Shown piece after piece: positions 7,752-18,620 of a stretch of 64,000 bases of DNA. The notes below the pieces were generated by a model. It had not been told where the DNA came from. It made no database searches and worked only from the letters and a program-made list of their open reading frames with translations. This DNA is from DATARN01 sp963851105 (lineage in GTDB: Bacteria > Actinomycetota > Acidimicrobiia > Acidimicrobiales > Palsa-688), in contig CAWKNP010000003.1 in assembly GCA_963851105.1 (NCBI GenBank), forward strand, positions 62,001-126,000, written 5' to 3'. The position numbers and the translations under genes were made by a program. Position 1 is the stretch's first letter; each line of letters opens with the position of its first letter.

Positions 7752-10700
7752 ATGTCAGGTCTCCTCGGAGTTCTCGCGCTCGCGGCCACCCTTAGCCGTG
7801 ATCCGGTCCCAGCCCCTACCACCACGATTGCCCCCGCGGCCCTTCCGGCCGGGCCTACAGGAGGCAGTGGGCAGGGCACCGGGGCGGGAGCCTCGGCCAG
7901 CGGCGGCACCGGCGCGGGAGGATCCTCGGGACCGTCGTTGAACGCGTCGACGACATCCGGTAGTGCCGTGAGTGGTAGTGCCGCGGGCACAGCCACGGCG
8001 ACGGGCGGGACCAGTGGCAACACCGGCTCCGCGACCGTGTCACCGATCGTCACGGCATCGAGCGGCGCCGGCGGGGCCGGCACGTCGACTCCGACCAGCG
8101 GGACCACCGGCGGCGCCACCACCGGGACCAACTTCTCCGGCGGCGCGGGCGGCGGTGCGGGCGGCGGCAGCGGCGGTGTTGCCGTCATCGTCACCAGCGG
8201 CAGTTCGGGAGCCGTCACCGGCAACGCGACCGGCGGCTCCTCGGGCCCGTCGACCGCCACCGTCGTCGGCAACGCCACCTCCGGTTCGTCCGGCGCGGTC
8301 GCCACCACCTCCTCGGCCACCGGTGGCACCACCGGCGCCGCGGTGGCGAGCCCGGTCTCGAACAATTCCGCGGGATCCGGCAGCGGGGGCAACTCCGGCC
8401 CGACCGGCAGCGCCTCGCAGACCTCCCTTGCGGCCACCGGCAACACCGGTAGCAGCGGCAGCGGCCCGAGCGGCGGTTCCGGTCAGTCGACTTCCACCGG
8501 CGTCGCGGCGTCGGGGTCCTCGGGCCCTGGCGGCGACTCCGGTACCGCAACCAACGTCTCCGAGACGTCCGGCGTCGCCGTGACCGGCGAAGCCGACGCC
8601 ACCTCCACGGCGACAGGCGGCAACACCGGCAGCACCGGCGCGGCCACCAACGCCCCCGTGACGACTGCGATCAGCGGCCCCGGCGGCGACGCGACGGTCG
8701 TGACCACCAGCGGCGGTACCGGTGCCGCCACCTCGGGCACTGTCTTTTCCGGCGCCGTCACCGGCGGCGGCGGCAGCGGCGCCGTCATGGTCACGGTGAT
8801 CTCCGGCAACTCAGGTGCCGCCACCGGCGTCGCCAACGGCGGCTCCTCGGGCGCCGCCACGGCATCGTCGACCGGCAACGCCACCTCCGGGAACACCGGC
8901 GCCTCGACGACCACGTCGTCGGCTACCGGCGGGACCACCGGCAACGCCACCGCCAGCCCGACCTCCAGCAACACCGCCACCACCGGCGACGGTGGCGCAT
9001 CGGGCGCGACCGGCACCGCTTCGCAGACGTCAGCGTCGGCGTCGGGTGACACCGGCGCCACGGGCTCCGGGCCCACCGGGGGCTCGGGCCTCACCGACGC
9101 CACGGGCGCCGCCCTTTCCGGTTCGTCCGGTCCCGGCGGGTTCTCCGGTGATGCCACCAACATTTCCAGCACGACCGGCGACGCCGTCACCGGTGACGCC
9201 AGCGGCGATTCCAGCGCGGTCGGCGGCACGACCGGCTCCTCGGGCGATGCGACCAACGTCCCGGTCAACACCGCCGCCTCGGGCCCCGGTGGAACCGCGA
9301 GCGTCATCGGCGTCTCCGGCGACACCGGCCCTGCCACTTCGGGAACCGTGTTCTCGGGTGCCGTCAGCGGCGGCGGGGGTAGCGGCGCTGTCATGGTGAC
9401 CGTCACCTCCGGCAACTCCGGCGACGTCACCGGCGCCGCAACCGGCGGGACCTCGGGTCCCGCCACCGCCTCGTCGCATGGTGACGCCACGTCGGGCTCG
9501 ACCGGCGACTCGACGACGACCTCGTCGGCGACGGGCGGCACCACCGGTAGCGCCACCGCCAGCCCTCGGTCGTCCAACACGGCCGGCACGGGCAATGGGG
9601 GCGCCTCGGGCGCCACCGGCGCCGCGTCGCAAACCGCCAACGCCACCTCAGGTTCGACCGGTGGCGCCGGTCCCTCGGGCGGATCGGGTGCCGCCAACAG
9701 CGCGGGTGCCGCCATCTCCGGCGACTCCGGCACCGGCGGCGACTCCGGCTCGGCCACCAACATCTCTGGCACCTCCGGCACCGCGGCCAGCGGTAGCGCC
9801 GATGCGACCTCGACAGCGATCGGTGGCAACACCGGTAGCTCCGGTGACGCGACCAATGCGCCGGTCAACACCGCAGCCAGCGGCCCCGGCGGCGCCGCCA
9901 CGGTGATCGGCATTTCCGGAAGTACCGGCGCGGCCACCTCGGGCACCGTGTTCTCGGGTGCCGTGTCGGGCGGCGGGGGCAGCGGCGCTGTCGCCGTCAA
10001 CGTGACTTCGGGCAACTCCGGGGCCGTCACCGGCACCGCCAACGGCGGGTCCACCGGTGCTGCCAACGCCAGCTCCACCGGCAACGCCACCTCGGGCAAC
10101 ACCGGCGCCTCGACCACCCACTCCTCGGCAACGGGCGGTACGACGGGCAACGCCACCGCCAGCCCGACCTCGACGAACACCGCGGGCACCGGCGCCGGAG
10201 GCGCCTCGGGCGCCACCGGGACGGCCTCGCAGACCTCCAGTGCGGCGTCGGGTACAACCGATCCGCCGGCCGGCCCCACCGGGGGCTCCGGCAATGCCAC
10301 CGCCACCGGTTTCGCCGGGTCCGGCTTCTCCGGCGACGGTGGCTTCTCGGGAAGCGCCACGAACGTTTCCGGTACCACCGGCACGGCGGTCAGCGGATCG
10401 GCGACGGCCACCTCGGTCGCCATCGGCGGCACGTCGGGTAACTCCGGCGACGCCACCAACGTTCCGGTGAACACCGCCGTGTCCGGTCCCGGCGGCGCCG
10501 CCTCCGTCATCGGTATCAGCGGCACGACCGGCCCGGCGACCTCCGGCGCTGCCTTCTCGGGTGCGGTTACCGGCGGTGGCGGCAGCGGCGCAGTGGCCGT
10601 CAACGTCACGTCCGGCAACTCCGGGGCCGTCACCGGCACCGCCACCGGGGGCACCTCCGGTCCGGCCACCGCCACCTCGACGGGCAACGCCACCTCGGGT

Positions 10701-13700
10701 AACACCGGGAACTCGGTGACGACCTCCTCGGCCACCGGCGGCATCTCGGGCAACGCCGTCGCCAGCCCCACCTCTTCCAATGGCGCGACCACCGGAGCCG
10801 GTGGGGCATCGGGTACTACCGGCAGTGCCTCCCAGACGTCCACGGGCGCCTCGGGCGCCACTGGCGGTCCCACCTCCGGTGGCCCGACCGGTGGCTCCGG
10901 CGCGGGCAACGCCACGGGCGCCGCCATCTCCGGTGACTCCGGTACCGGGGGCGACTCCGGCTCGGCCACCAATGTCTCGGGCACGACCGGCACCGCCGCC
11001 AGCGGCGCCACCGACGCCTCGGCCGTGACCCTCGGCGGCAACAGCGGTTCCTCGGGTGCCGCGACCAACGCTCCGGTCAACACCGCGATCAGCGGTGGCG
11101 GCGGCGACGCCGTCGTGTCACTGACCAGTGGCGACACCGGCGCCGCCACCTCGGGCGCTGCCTTCTCGGGTGACGTGTCCGGCGGGGGCGGCAGTGGCGC
11201 CGTCTCCGTCGATGTGACCTCGGGCAATTCGGGTGCCGCCACCGGCGTCGCCAACGGCGGCTCCACCGGCGCCGCGACCGCCCAGTCCACCGGCAACGCC
11301 ACCTCCGGCTCTACCGGCGCCGTCACAACGAGCGCCTCCGCCACCGGCGGCACAAGCGGGAGCGCGACCGCCAGCCCCACCTCGTCCAACTCTGCGGGGA
11401 CCGGCGCCGGCGGCGCTTCCGGTGCCACCGGGTCTGCCTCGCAGACCTCCGACGCCAGCTCCGGCAGCACGGCCGCTACCTCTGGCCCGACCGGCGCCTC
11501 GGGTGCCGCCAACTCCGCAGGCTTCGCCGGCTCCGGTTTCTCGGGCGACGGCGGCTTCTCCGGGGACGCCACCAACATCTCGGGCACGACCGGCAGCGCG
11601 ATATCCGGCTCGGCGACCGCCACCGCGGACGCTTTCGGCGGCACCAGCGGCGATTCGGGGCCGGCTACCAACATCCCGGTCAACACCGCGATCTCGGGCA
11701 GCGGCGGCTCGGCTGATTCCACCGCCGACAGCGGCGACACCGGAGACGCCACCTCCGGCGCCGCCTTCTCGGGCGCCGTTACCGGCGGCGGCGGCAGCGG
11801 CGCCGTTTCCGTCGATGTCACCTCGGGCACGACCGGCGACGCCAGCGGCGCCGCGACCGGCGGTACGTCGGGCGCAGCCAACGCCAGCTCGTCGGGCAAC
11901 GCGACATCGGGCAATACCGGCGCCGTCATGACGACGGCCTCGGCGACGGGTGGCAGCTCGGGCGCCGCGACCGCCAACCCCGCCTCCACCAACGCCGCCA
12001 CCACCGGAGACGGCGGCGCATCGGGCGCCACGGGGACGGCTTCGCAGACCTCCGACGCCACCTCCGGAGCTACCGGCAGCCCGACCACCGCCGGCACGAC
12101 CGGTGGCTCCGGCGAGGCGACGGCGCTCGGGGCATCCATCTCCGGCGACTCCGGTGTAGGTGGAGATTCCGGTTTCGCGACCAACGTCTCCGGCACGAGC
12201 GGCAGCGCGGTCACCGGGGCAACCGATGCCACCACGGTCTCGACGGGCGGCACGTCCGGTTCCTCCGGCGCCGCGACGAACGCCCCGGTCAACAGCGCCC
12301 TTAGCGGGGCGGGCGGCACCGCCTCCTCGTCCTCGGCCAGTGGTTCCTCGGGTGACGCCACGTCCGGCGCCGCCTTCTCGGGCGATGTGTCCGGTGGCGG
12401 CGGCAGCGGTGCAGTGAATGTCGATGTCATCAGCGGTGACGGGGCGGCCATTTCCGGCGCCGCCTTCTCGGGTGCTGTGTCCGGTGGCGGCGGCAGCGGT
12501 GCCGTGGACGTCACCGTCAGCGGCGGCGCCGCGCTATCCGGTACCGCCTTCTCGGGAGCTGTTTCGGGCGGCGGCGGCAGCGGCGCGGTCGAGGTCAACG
12601 TCGGCGACGGCGGGACTTCGGGTACCGCCTTCTCGGGCGCAGTCACAGGCGGCGGCGGTAGCGGTGCGGTCGACGTGACCGTGGGCCAAGCTGCCGGCGG
12701 TGCCACCGGGTCGTCGTCGGACACCGCCAACGGCGGCTCGTCGGGACCGGCTACCGCAACTTCGGTCGGCGACGCCACCTCGGGCGCAACCGGCGACGTC
12801 ACGACCACCGCCTCGGCGACGGGGGGCAGCTCCGGCGACGCCACCGCCGATCCCACTTCGGACAACTCGGCAGGGACGGGCAACGGCGGCGCCTCGGGCG
12901 CAACCGGGGCCGCCTCCCAGACGTCCACCGCAACCACCGGCAACACCGATCCTCCTGGCGGCACCACCGGCGCCTCGGGGGCCGCGACTTCGATCGGCTT
13001 CGCCGGCTCCGGCTTCTCGGGCGACGGGGGCTTCTCGGGTGACGCGACCAATGTGTCTGGAACCAGCGGCGACGCCCTGACGGGCAGCGCGACCGCCACG
13101 GGCATCGCGACCGGCGGAACGAGCGGCAACTCTGGCGACGCCACCAACGTGCCGGTCAACACCGCGGTGAGCGGTGACGGCGGCGCAGGCATCAGCGGGA
13201 CGGGCGGCACGTCGGGTGCGGCCACCGCCACCTCTTCGGGCAACGCCACCTCGGGCCCCACCGGTGCCTCACTCACCACGGCCTCCGCCACCGGCGGCTC
13301 CTCGGGCAATGCCACTGCCAGCCCGGCGTCGACCAACATCGCCGCCTCCGGCGACGGCGGGGCTTCCGGCGCCACCGGAACCGCCTCCCAGACGTCTGAC
13401 GCCGCCTCCGGCGACACTGGAAGCCCGACGACGACCGGTACGACCGGTGGCTCGGGTGACGCCCTCAGCATCGGCGCCGCCATCTCCGGCGACTCAGGCA
13501 CGGGCGGCGACTCCGGTGGCGCCACCAACGTGTCCGACACCTCTGGGATCGCTCTCACCGGTGCTGTGGACGCCACGGCTACCGCCCTCGGCGGCAACAC
13601 GGGTACCTCGGGAGCGGCCACCAACGTGCCGGTCAACACCGCTGCCAGCGGCGACGGCGGTCCGGGAATCGGCGGCAACGGAGGTTCCTCGGGCGCCGCC

Positions 13701-16700
13701 ACGGCGACCTCCCAGGGCAATGCCACCTCCGGTGCGACCGGGGACTCGGTGACCCATGCCTCCGCAACCGGCGGCAGCAGCGGCGACGCCACTGCCAGCC
13801 CGACATCGTCAAACGGCGCCGTGAGCGGCGACGGCGGGGCATCGGGCGCAACGGGTAGCGCGGCGCAGACCTCGCTGGCATCGTCCGGCTCGACCGACAA
13901 CATGGGCCCGGGCGTCAGCGGCGGTTCCGGCGACGCGACCTCCATCGGCTTCGCCGGCTCCGGCTTCTCCGGCGACGGTGGGTTCTCGGGTGACGCCACC
14001 AACGTGTCCTTCACCTCGGGCGCCGCCATCTCCGGCACCGCCACCGCGTCGGCTGTCGGTATCGGCGGGACCAGCGGAGCATCGGGCGACGCCACCAACG
14101 CCCCGGTCAACACCGCCGCCAGCGGCGATGGCGGGGCGGGAATCGGTGGCACCGGCGGCTCCTCGGGTGCCGCCACCGCCAAATCCACCGGCGACGCGAC
14201 CAGCGGGAACACCGGCGCCTCGACCACTACGGCATCGGCGACCGGCGGATCGAGCGGTAGCGCAACCGCCAGCCCGAGTTCGGCCAATGTGGCCGCAACC
14301 GGCGCCGGCGGCGCTTCGGGACGCACCGGCTCCGCCTCCCAGACCTCCGATGCCGCCTCGGGTGACACGGGCAGTCCCACCGGGACGGGCCCGACCGGTG
14401 GGTCGGGCGCTGCGCTCAGCATCGGCGCCGCTATCTCCGGCGACTCGGGCACCGCCGGCGACTCGGGTGCCGCCACCAATGTTTCGGACACCAGCGGTAT
14501 CGCCGCCAGCGGTGCCGCCGACGCCACGGCCCTTTCCGTGGGTGGCAACTCCGGCTCCTCGGGAGCGGCGACCAATGTGCCGATCAACACCGCCATCAGC
14601 GGTGATGGTGGTGCCGGGATCGGCGGCAACGGGGGTTCCTCCGGCGCTGCGACGGCCACCTCCTCCGGGAACGCCACCTCCGGCAACACCGGCGCCTCGA
14701 CCTCGTCGGCGTCCGCAACCGGTGGCAGCACGGGCGCTGCGACCGCCAGCCCGTCGTCTTCCAATACCGCTACCACCGGCAACGGTGGGGCCTCGGGCGC
14801 CACGGGTGCGGCGTCACAGACCTCTGACGCCACCAGCGGCACCACCGACCCGCCTGTGGGTCCGACCGGCGCCTCCGGGGCGGCTACGTCCATCGGCGCC
14901 GCAAGCTCCGGGTTCTCCGGTGATGGCGGGTTCTCGGGCGACGCCACCAACGTTTCCTCTACGACCGGCGACGCCCTCAGCGGCGATGCCACCGGGAGCG
15001 CCGATTCCATCGGCGGCACCTCAGGTGCCTCGGGTGATGCCACCAACGCTCCGGTCAACACCGCGGTGAGCGGTGACGGCGGAACAGCCGTCGTCACTGC
15101 GGTGAGCGGACCCGCCGGCGGCGGTGGCTCCACGTCCGGTGTTGCCTTCTCGGGGGCGGTCACCGGCGGCGGCGGCAGCGGCGCCGTCAGCGTCAACGTG
15201 AGCGGTTCCAACGCCACCTCTGGTGCCGCGTTCTCCGGTGACGTGACCGGCGGCGGCGGCAGTGGTGCGGTCGGCGTGACCGTCACCTCGAGCGACTCGG
15301 GCTCCGCCACTGGCTCCGCCACCGGCGGCTCCTCCGGCGCGGCCACGGCCAGTTCGACCGGCAACGCCACCTCGGGCAACACCGGCGCCTCCACGTCGTC
15401 GGCCTCGGCTACCGGCGGAAGCACGGGCAGTGCCACCGCCAGCCCCAGCTCATCCAACGGCGCTGCTTCCGGCGACGGTGGGGCGTCAGGGGCCACCGGG
15501 ACCGCCTCGCAGACCTCGACGGCGGCTTCGGGTGCCACCGGCGGTCCGGCAACGACTGGGCCTACCGGCGGTTCCGGCGACGCCACCAGCATCGGCGGTT
15601 CGGTTTCCGGTGACTCCGGCACCGGCGGCGACTCTGGCGCCGGCACCAACGTCGGCCCGGCAGGACCGACCCTGACCAGCGGTATCGCCGTTTCCGGCTC
15701 TGCCGACGCGGGCGCCACCTCGACCGGCGGCAATACCGGTACATCGGGCGACGCGACCAATATTCCGACCAACCTCGCCGCCAGCGGCGACGGCGGTGCT
15801 GCCGTCGTCACCCTCGGTACGGGTGGTACCGGTACTGCCACCTCGGGCGCCGCCTTCTCCGGCGACGTGACCGGCGGCGGCGGCAGCGGTGCGGTCGATG
15901 TCATCGCGGCGACGGGCGCGTCCGGTGACGCCACCGGGACCGCCAACGGCGGCTCCAGCGGCGCCGCTACGGCCAGTTCCACCGGCAACGCCACCAGCGG
16001 GACCACCGGCGACACCACGTCGACGGCGTCGGCCACCGGTGGCAGTTCCGGGGCCGCTGCGGCCAGCCCGAGCTCCACCAACCTGGCCGGCTCCGGCGAC
16101 GGTGGCGCCTCCGGTGCCACCGGCTCTGCCTCCCAGACCTCCACCGCCACCTCCGGTGACACCCTGGCGGCCACGGGACCGACCGGGGGATCCGGTGACG
16201 CCACGTCGCTCGGCGCGGCCGCTTCCGGCTTCTCCGGTGATGGTGGCTTCTCAGGACCCTCCACCAACGTCTCCGACACCTCTGGCATCGCGGTAAGCGG
16301 CAGCGCCGACGGGTCGGCGGACGCCACTGGCGGTACTTCTGGTGACTCGGGGGCCGCCACCAACGCCCCGGTCAACACTGCGGCCAGCGGTGCCGGCGGT
16401 CTCGCCACTGTGATCGCATCGACCGGTGACACCGGCGATGCGGTGTCGGGCGCCGCCTTCTCGGGCGACGTGACCGGCAGTGGCGGTAGCGGCGCGGTCG
16501 GCGTGACCGTCGTCTCGGGAGACTCCGGGGCGGCGACGGGCACCGCGACCGGTGGTACCTCTGGGGCCGCCTCCGCCAGCTCGACCGGCAACGCCACATC
16601 CGGCGCAACCGGAGCCTCGCTCACCACCTCTTCGGCGACAGGCGGCGATTCGGGTGCGGCCACGGCCAGCCCGACCTCGTCGAATACCGCGGGCAGCGGC

Positions 16701-17735
16701 GCCGGGGGTGCCTCGGGCGCCACCGGTTCGGCGTCGCAGACGTCGACCGCGACCTCGGGTGACACCGGCAGCCCGACCACGACCGGTCCTACCGGAGGCT
16801 CGGGGAACGCCACCACCGCCGGGCTCGCCGTCTCGGGCGACTCCGGTATCGGGGGCGACTCCGGAGCCGCCACCAATGTCTCGGCTACGTCGGGCACGGC
16901 GGCAAGCGGTGACGCCTCGGCTGACAGCGATGCCACCGGTGGCAACACCGGTACTTCGGGCGACGCCACCGTCGTTCCGGTGAACACCGCCGTCAGTGGC
17001 GCCGGAGGCCTGGCCGATGTCACGGCCTCCACCGGTGACACCGGCGACGCTGTTTCCGGTGCCGCCTTCTCGGGCGACGTGACGGGCAGTGGCGGCAGCG
17101 GTGCGGTCTCCGTCGGCGTGGTTTCCGGCGACAGCGGTGCCGCGACCGGTACCGCCAATGGCGGTTCGACCGGGTCCGCGACTGCCTCGTCGACGGGCAA
17201 CGCGACGTCGGGGGCGACCGGCGCCTCCACCACGAGCGCCTCGGCCACCGGCGGCACCAGCGGCGCCGCGACATCGAGTCCCTCGTCCACCAACAGCGCC
17301 AGCACCGGCGATGGCGGCGCCTCGGGGGCGACCGGCACCGCCTCGCAGACGTCGGACGCCACCTCGGGTAACACCGATCCTGTGGCGGGGCCGACCGGCG
17401 GCTCCGGCGCCGCTGACGCCACGGGGATCGCCACGTCCGGCTTCTCCGGCGCCGGCGGCTTCTCCGGCGATGCCACCAACGTCTCGGCCACCGACGGGGC
17501 CGCCCTGAGTGGCGACGCCGGGGCTTCGGCCGACTCGACGGGTGGCACGTCGGGCGACTCGGGCACGGCGACCAACGCTGCGGTCGACACTGCGGTCTCC
17601 GGTGACGGCGGTCCCGCCGTTGTCGACGCCGACACGGGTGACTACCGGCGATGCCGTCTCCGGTGCGGCCTTCTCGGGCGATGTCGCCGGCCCCGGTGGC
17701 AGTGGCGCCGTCGGTGTCGTCGTCGTCTCCGGTGA
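7752..17735 (+). CDS. Giant Gly/Ser/Thr/Ala-rich repeat surface protein (frameshifted)
   Basis: Very long secreted-type protein, about 3,300 in-frame residues here and about 3,860 codons if the frameshift near 17643 is repaired. A short hydrophobic N-terminus (MSGLLGVLALAATLS) resembles a signal peptide but has no basic n-region. The rest is built from 16 repeats of mostly 200 residues, of G, S, T, A with some N, D, V; Lys, Arg and Glu are almost absent and Trp and Tyr are not seen. Each unit holds GNATSGNTG, SATGG, GGASGATGxASQTS, TNVPVNTAxSG and SGAAFSGAVTGGGGSGAVxV. Composition recalls mycobacterial PE_PGRS proteins, without a PE domain. The last 30 residues (from DYRRCR) are out of frame. 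Likely a cell-surface fibre or adhesin (inference). The ATG at 7752 is chosen over upstream starts because of the leaderless promoter. Confidence 0.8.
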   Translation: MSGLLGVLALAATLSRDPVPAPTTTIAPAALPAGPTGGSGQGTGAGASASGGTGAGGSSGPSLNASTTSGSAVSGSAAGTATATGGTSGNTGSATVSPIVTASSGAGGAGTSTPTSGTTGGATTGTNFSGGAGGGAGGGSGGVAVIVTSGSSGAVTGNATGGSSGPSTATVVGNATSGSSGAVATTSSATGGTTGAAVASPVSNNSAGSGSGGNSGPTGSASQTSLAATGNTGSSGSGPSGGSGQSTSTGVAASGSSGPGGDSGTATNVSETSGVAVTGEADATSTATGGNTGSTGAATNAPVTTAISGPGGDATVVTTSGGTGAATSGTVFSGAVTGGGGSGAVMVTVISGNSGAATGVANGGSSGAATASSTGNATSGNTGASTTTSSATGGTTGNATASPTSSNTATTGDGGASGATGTASQTSASASGDTGATGSGPTGGSGLTDATGAALSGSSGPGGFSGDATNISSTTGDAVTGDASGDSSAVGGTTGSSGDATNVPVNTAASGPGGTASVIGVSGDTGPATSGTVFSGAVSGGGGSGAVMVTVTSGNSGDVTGAATGGTSGPATASSHGDATSGSTGDSTTTSSATGGTTGSATASPRSSNTAGTGNGGASGATGAASQTANATSGSTGGAGPSGGSGAANSAGAAISGDSGTGGDSGSATNISGTSGTAASGSADATSTAIGGNTGSSGDATNAPVNTAASGPGGAATVIGISGSTGAATSGTVFSGAVSGGGGSGAVAVNVTSGNSGAVTGTANGGSTGAANASSTGNATSGNTGASTTHSSATGGTTGNATASPTSTNTAGTGAGGASGATGTASQTSSAASGTTDPPAGPTGGSGNATATGFAGSGFSGDGGFSGSATNVSGTTGTAVSGSATATSVAIGGTSGNSGDATNVPVNTAVSGPGGAASVIGISGTTGPATSGAAFSGAVTGGGGSGAVAVNVTSGNSGAVTGTATGGTSGPATATSTGNATSGNTGNSVTTSSATGGISGNAVASPTSSNGATTGAGGASGTTGSASQTSTGASGATGGPTSGGPTGGSGAGNATGAAISGDSGTGGDSGSATNVSGTTGTAASGATDASAVTLGGNSGSSGAATNAPVNTAISGGGGDAVVSLTSGDTGAATSGAAFSGDVSGGGGSGAVSVDVTSGNSGAATGVANGGSTGAATAQSTGNATSGSTGAVTTSASATGGTSGSATASPTSSNSAGTGAGGASGATGSASQTSDASSGSTAATSGPTGASGAANSAGFAGSGFSGDGGFSGDATNISGTTGSAISGSATATADAFGGTSGDSGPATNIPVNTAISGSGGSADSTADSGDTGDATSGAAFSGAVTGGGGSGAVSVDVTSGTTGDASGAATGGTSGAANASSSGNATSGNTGAVMTTASATGGSSGAATANPASTNAATTGDGGASGATGTASQTSDATSGATGSPTTAGTTGGSGEATALGASISGDSGVGGDSGFATNVSGTSGSAVTGATDATTVSTGGTSGSSGAATNAPVNSALSGAGGTASSSSASGSSGDATSGAAFSGDVSGGGGSGAVNVDVISGDGAAISGAAFSGAVSGGGGSGAVDVTVSGGAALSGTAFSGAVSGGGGSGAVEVNVGDGGTSGTAFSGAVTGGGGSGAVDVTVGQAAGGATGSSSDTANGGSSGPATATSVGDATSGATGDVTTTASATGGSSGDATADPTSDNSAGTGNGGASGATGAASQTSTATTGNTDPPGGTTGASGAATSIGFAGSGFSGDGGFSGDATNVSGTSGDALTGSATATGIATGGTSGNSGDATNVPVNTAVSGDGGAGISGTGGTSGAATATSSGNATSGPTGASLTTASATGGSSGNATASPASTNIAASGDGGASGATGTASQTSDAASGDTGSPTTTGTTGGSGDALSIGAAISGDSGTGGDSGGATNVSDTSGIALTGAVDATATALGGNTGTSGAATNVPVNTAASGDGGPGIGGNGGSSGAATATSQGNATSGATGDSVTHASATGGSSGDATASPTSSNGAVSGDGGASGATGSAAQTSLASSGSTDNMGPGVSGGSGDATSIGFAGSGFSGDGGFSGDATNVSFTSGAAISGTATASAVGIGGTSGASGDATNAPVNTAASGDGGAGIGGTGGSSGAATAKSTGDATSGNTGASTTTASATGGSSGSATASPSSANVAATGAGGASGRTGSASQTSDAASGDTGSPTGTGPTGGSGAALSIGAAISGDSGTAGDSGAATNVSDTSGIAASGAADATALSVGGNSGSSGAATNVPINTAISGDGGAGIGGNGGSSGAATATSSGNATSGNTGASTSSASATGGSTGAATASPSSSNTATTGNGGASGATGAASQTSDATSGTTDPPVGPTGASGAATSIGAASSGFSGDGGFSGDATNVSSTTGDALSGDATGSADSIGGTSGASGDATNAPVNTAVSGDGGTAVVTAVSGPAGGGGSTSGVAFSGAVTGGGGSGAVSVNVSGSNATSGAAFSGDVTGGGGSGAVGVTVTSSDSGSATGSATGGSSGAATASSTGNATSGNTGASTSSASATGGSTGSATASPSSSNGAASGDGGASGATGTASQTSTAASGATGGPATTGPTGGSGDATSIGGSVSGDSGTGGDSGAGTNVGPAGPTLTSGIAVSGSADAGATSTGGNTGTSGDATNIPTNLAASGDGGAAVVTLGTGGTGTATSGAAFSGDVTGGGGSGAVDVIAATGASGDATGTANGGSSGAATASSTGNATSGTTGDTTSTASATGGSSGAAAASPSSTNLAGSGDGGASGATGSASQTSTATSGDTLAATGPTGGSGDATSLGAAASGFSGDGGFSGPSTNVSDTSGIAVSGSADGSADATGGTSGDSGAATNAPVNTAASGAGGLATVIASTGDTGDAVSGAAFSGDVTGSGGSGAVGVTVVSGDSGAATGTATGGTSGAASASSTGNATSGATGASLTTSSATGGDSGAATASPTSSNTAGSGAGGASGATGSASQTSTATSGDTGSPTTTGPTGGSGNATTAGLAVSGDSGIGGDSGAATNVSATSGTAASGDASADSDATGGNTGTSGDATVVPVNTAVSGAGGLADVTASTGDTGDAVSGAAFSGDVTGSGGSGAVSVGVVSGDSGAATGTANGGSTGSATASSTGNATSGATGASTTSASATGGTSGAATSSPSSTNSASTGDGGASGATGTASQTSDATSGNTDPVAGPTGGSGAADATGIATSGFSGAGGFSGDATNVSATDGAALSGDAGASADSTGGTSGDSGTATNAAVDTAVSGDGGPAVVDADTGDYRRCRLRCGLLGRCRRPRWQWRRRCRRRLR

Positions 17736-18620
17736 TTCCGGCGCCGCCACCGGCACCGCGACCGGCGGAACCTCCGGTTCCGCCACCGCGACCGCCCTCG
17801 GCAACGCCACCTCGGGCGCCACCGGCTCCACGACCACCACGGCCGCTGCCACCGGCGGCCAATCGGGCGCTGCGGTTGCCAGCCCGGTGTCGTCCAACGC
17901 CGCTGCCTCCGGTAGCGGCGGGGCGTCAGGGGCCACCGGCGCCGCTTCCCAGACATCGGATGCCTCCTCCGGCGGTACCGGTCCTTCGACGGGCGGCGCA
18001 ACCGGAGGTTCCGGGCTCGCCTCGGCCATCGGAGCTGCCGGTTCTGGTACCACCGGTCCTGGCGGAGACTCTGGCGGGGCGGTCAATGCGTCGGCGACCA
18101 CCGGCACCGCAGCCAGCGGCGCCGCCGGGGCGTCCGCCGGGGCGACGGGCGGCAACACCGGCACGACCGGTGATGCCATCTTGATCCCGGTCATCACCGT
18201 CGCCAGCGGCATCGGCGGCGACGCCCTCGCGACACCCACCAGCGGTGACACCGGGATAGCCGTTTCTGGGGTCGCCTTCTCCGGCGCTGCCGGCAGCGGG
18301 TCCACCGGCGGGGTTTCCAATATCACCGGCACCGGCGACAGCGGTGACGTCATTTCCACCAGCAACGGGGGATCCTCGGGTGCGACAACGGGAACGGCGA
18401 TCGGTGACGCCACGACCGGCGCCAGCGGCGACGTTGCCACCCACGCCTCTGCCACTGGCGGGGTCACCGGTAGTGTCGCCTCCAGCCCCATGGCAACCAA
18501 CACCTCGGCCAGCGGCCCCGGTGGGAAGTCCGGGCCTTCGGGGACGTCGTCGCAGACCACCAACGTCAGCACCGGGGACACCGGTGATGCCACAGTCGTC
18601 GCAGCCGCCGCCCTGGCATC
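7860..18620 (+). repeat. About 18 tandem repeat units with two-unit periodicity
   Basis: Using the ASQTS-like codons as a ruler, units start near 8418, 9023, 9630, 10230, 10833, 11442, 12045, 12918, 13389, 13866, 14340, 14817, 15510, 16134, 16737, 17346, 17950 and 18553. Most are 600-610 bp, four are about 475 bp, and two are about 690 and 870 bp. Units alternate between a D type (GDSGTGGDSG) and an F type (GFSGDGGFSG) without exception for the first 17, so the real period is a dimer of about 1.2 kb. The last unit is divergent. Confidence 0.85.
12352..12690 (+). repeat. Local four-fold amplification of the AFSG–GGGGSGAV module
   Basis: Within unit 7-8 the roughly 28-residue segment SG(A/T)AFSG(A/D)V(S/T)GGGGSGAV, which other long units carry once, occurs four times in a row, separated by short variable strands (NVDVISGDGAAI, DVTVSGGAAL, EVNVGDGGT). 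This explains the 870-bp unit. The four 475-bp units lack the segment entirely. Confidence 0.8.

Noticed and set aside
8483..17635. A 3,050-residue open frame on the minus strand through the giant gene
   Set aside because: It mirrors the repeat on the other strand; the GC-rich repeat lacks stop codons in several frames. The plus frame has a promoter, a hydrophobic start, a sortase signal and a terminator.
7860..18620. CRISPR-like or satellite array
   Set aside because: Units are about 600 bp, in frame and coding, with no short identical repeats and unique spacers.
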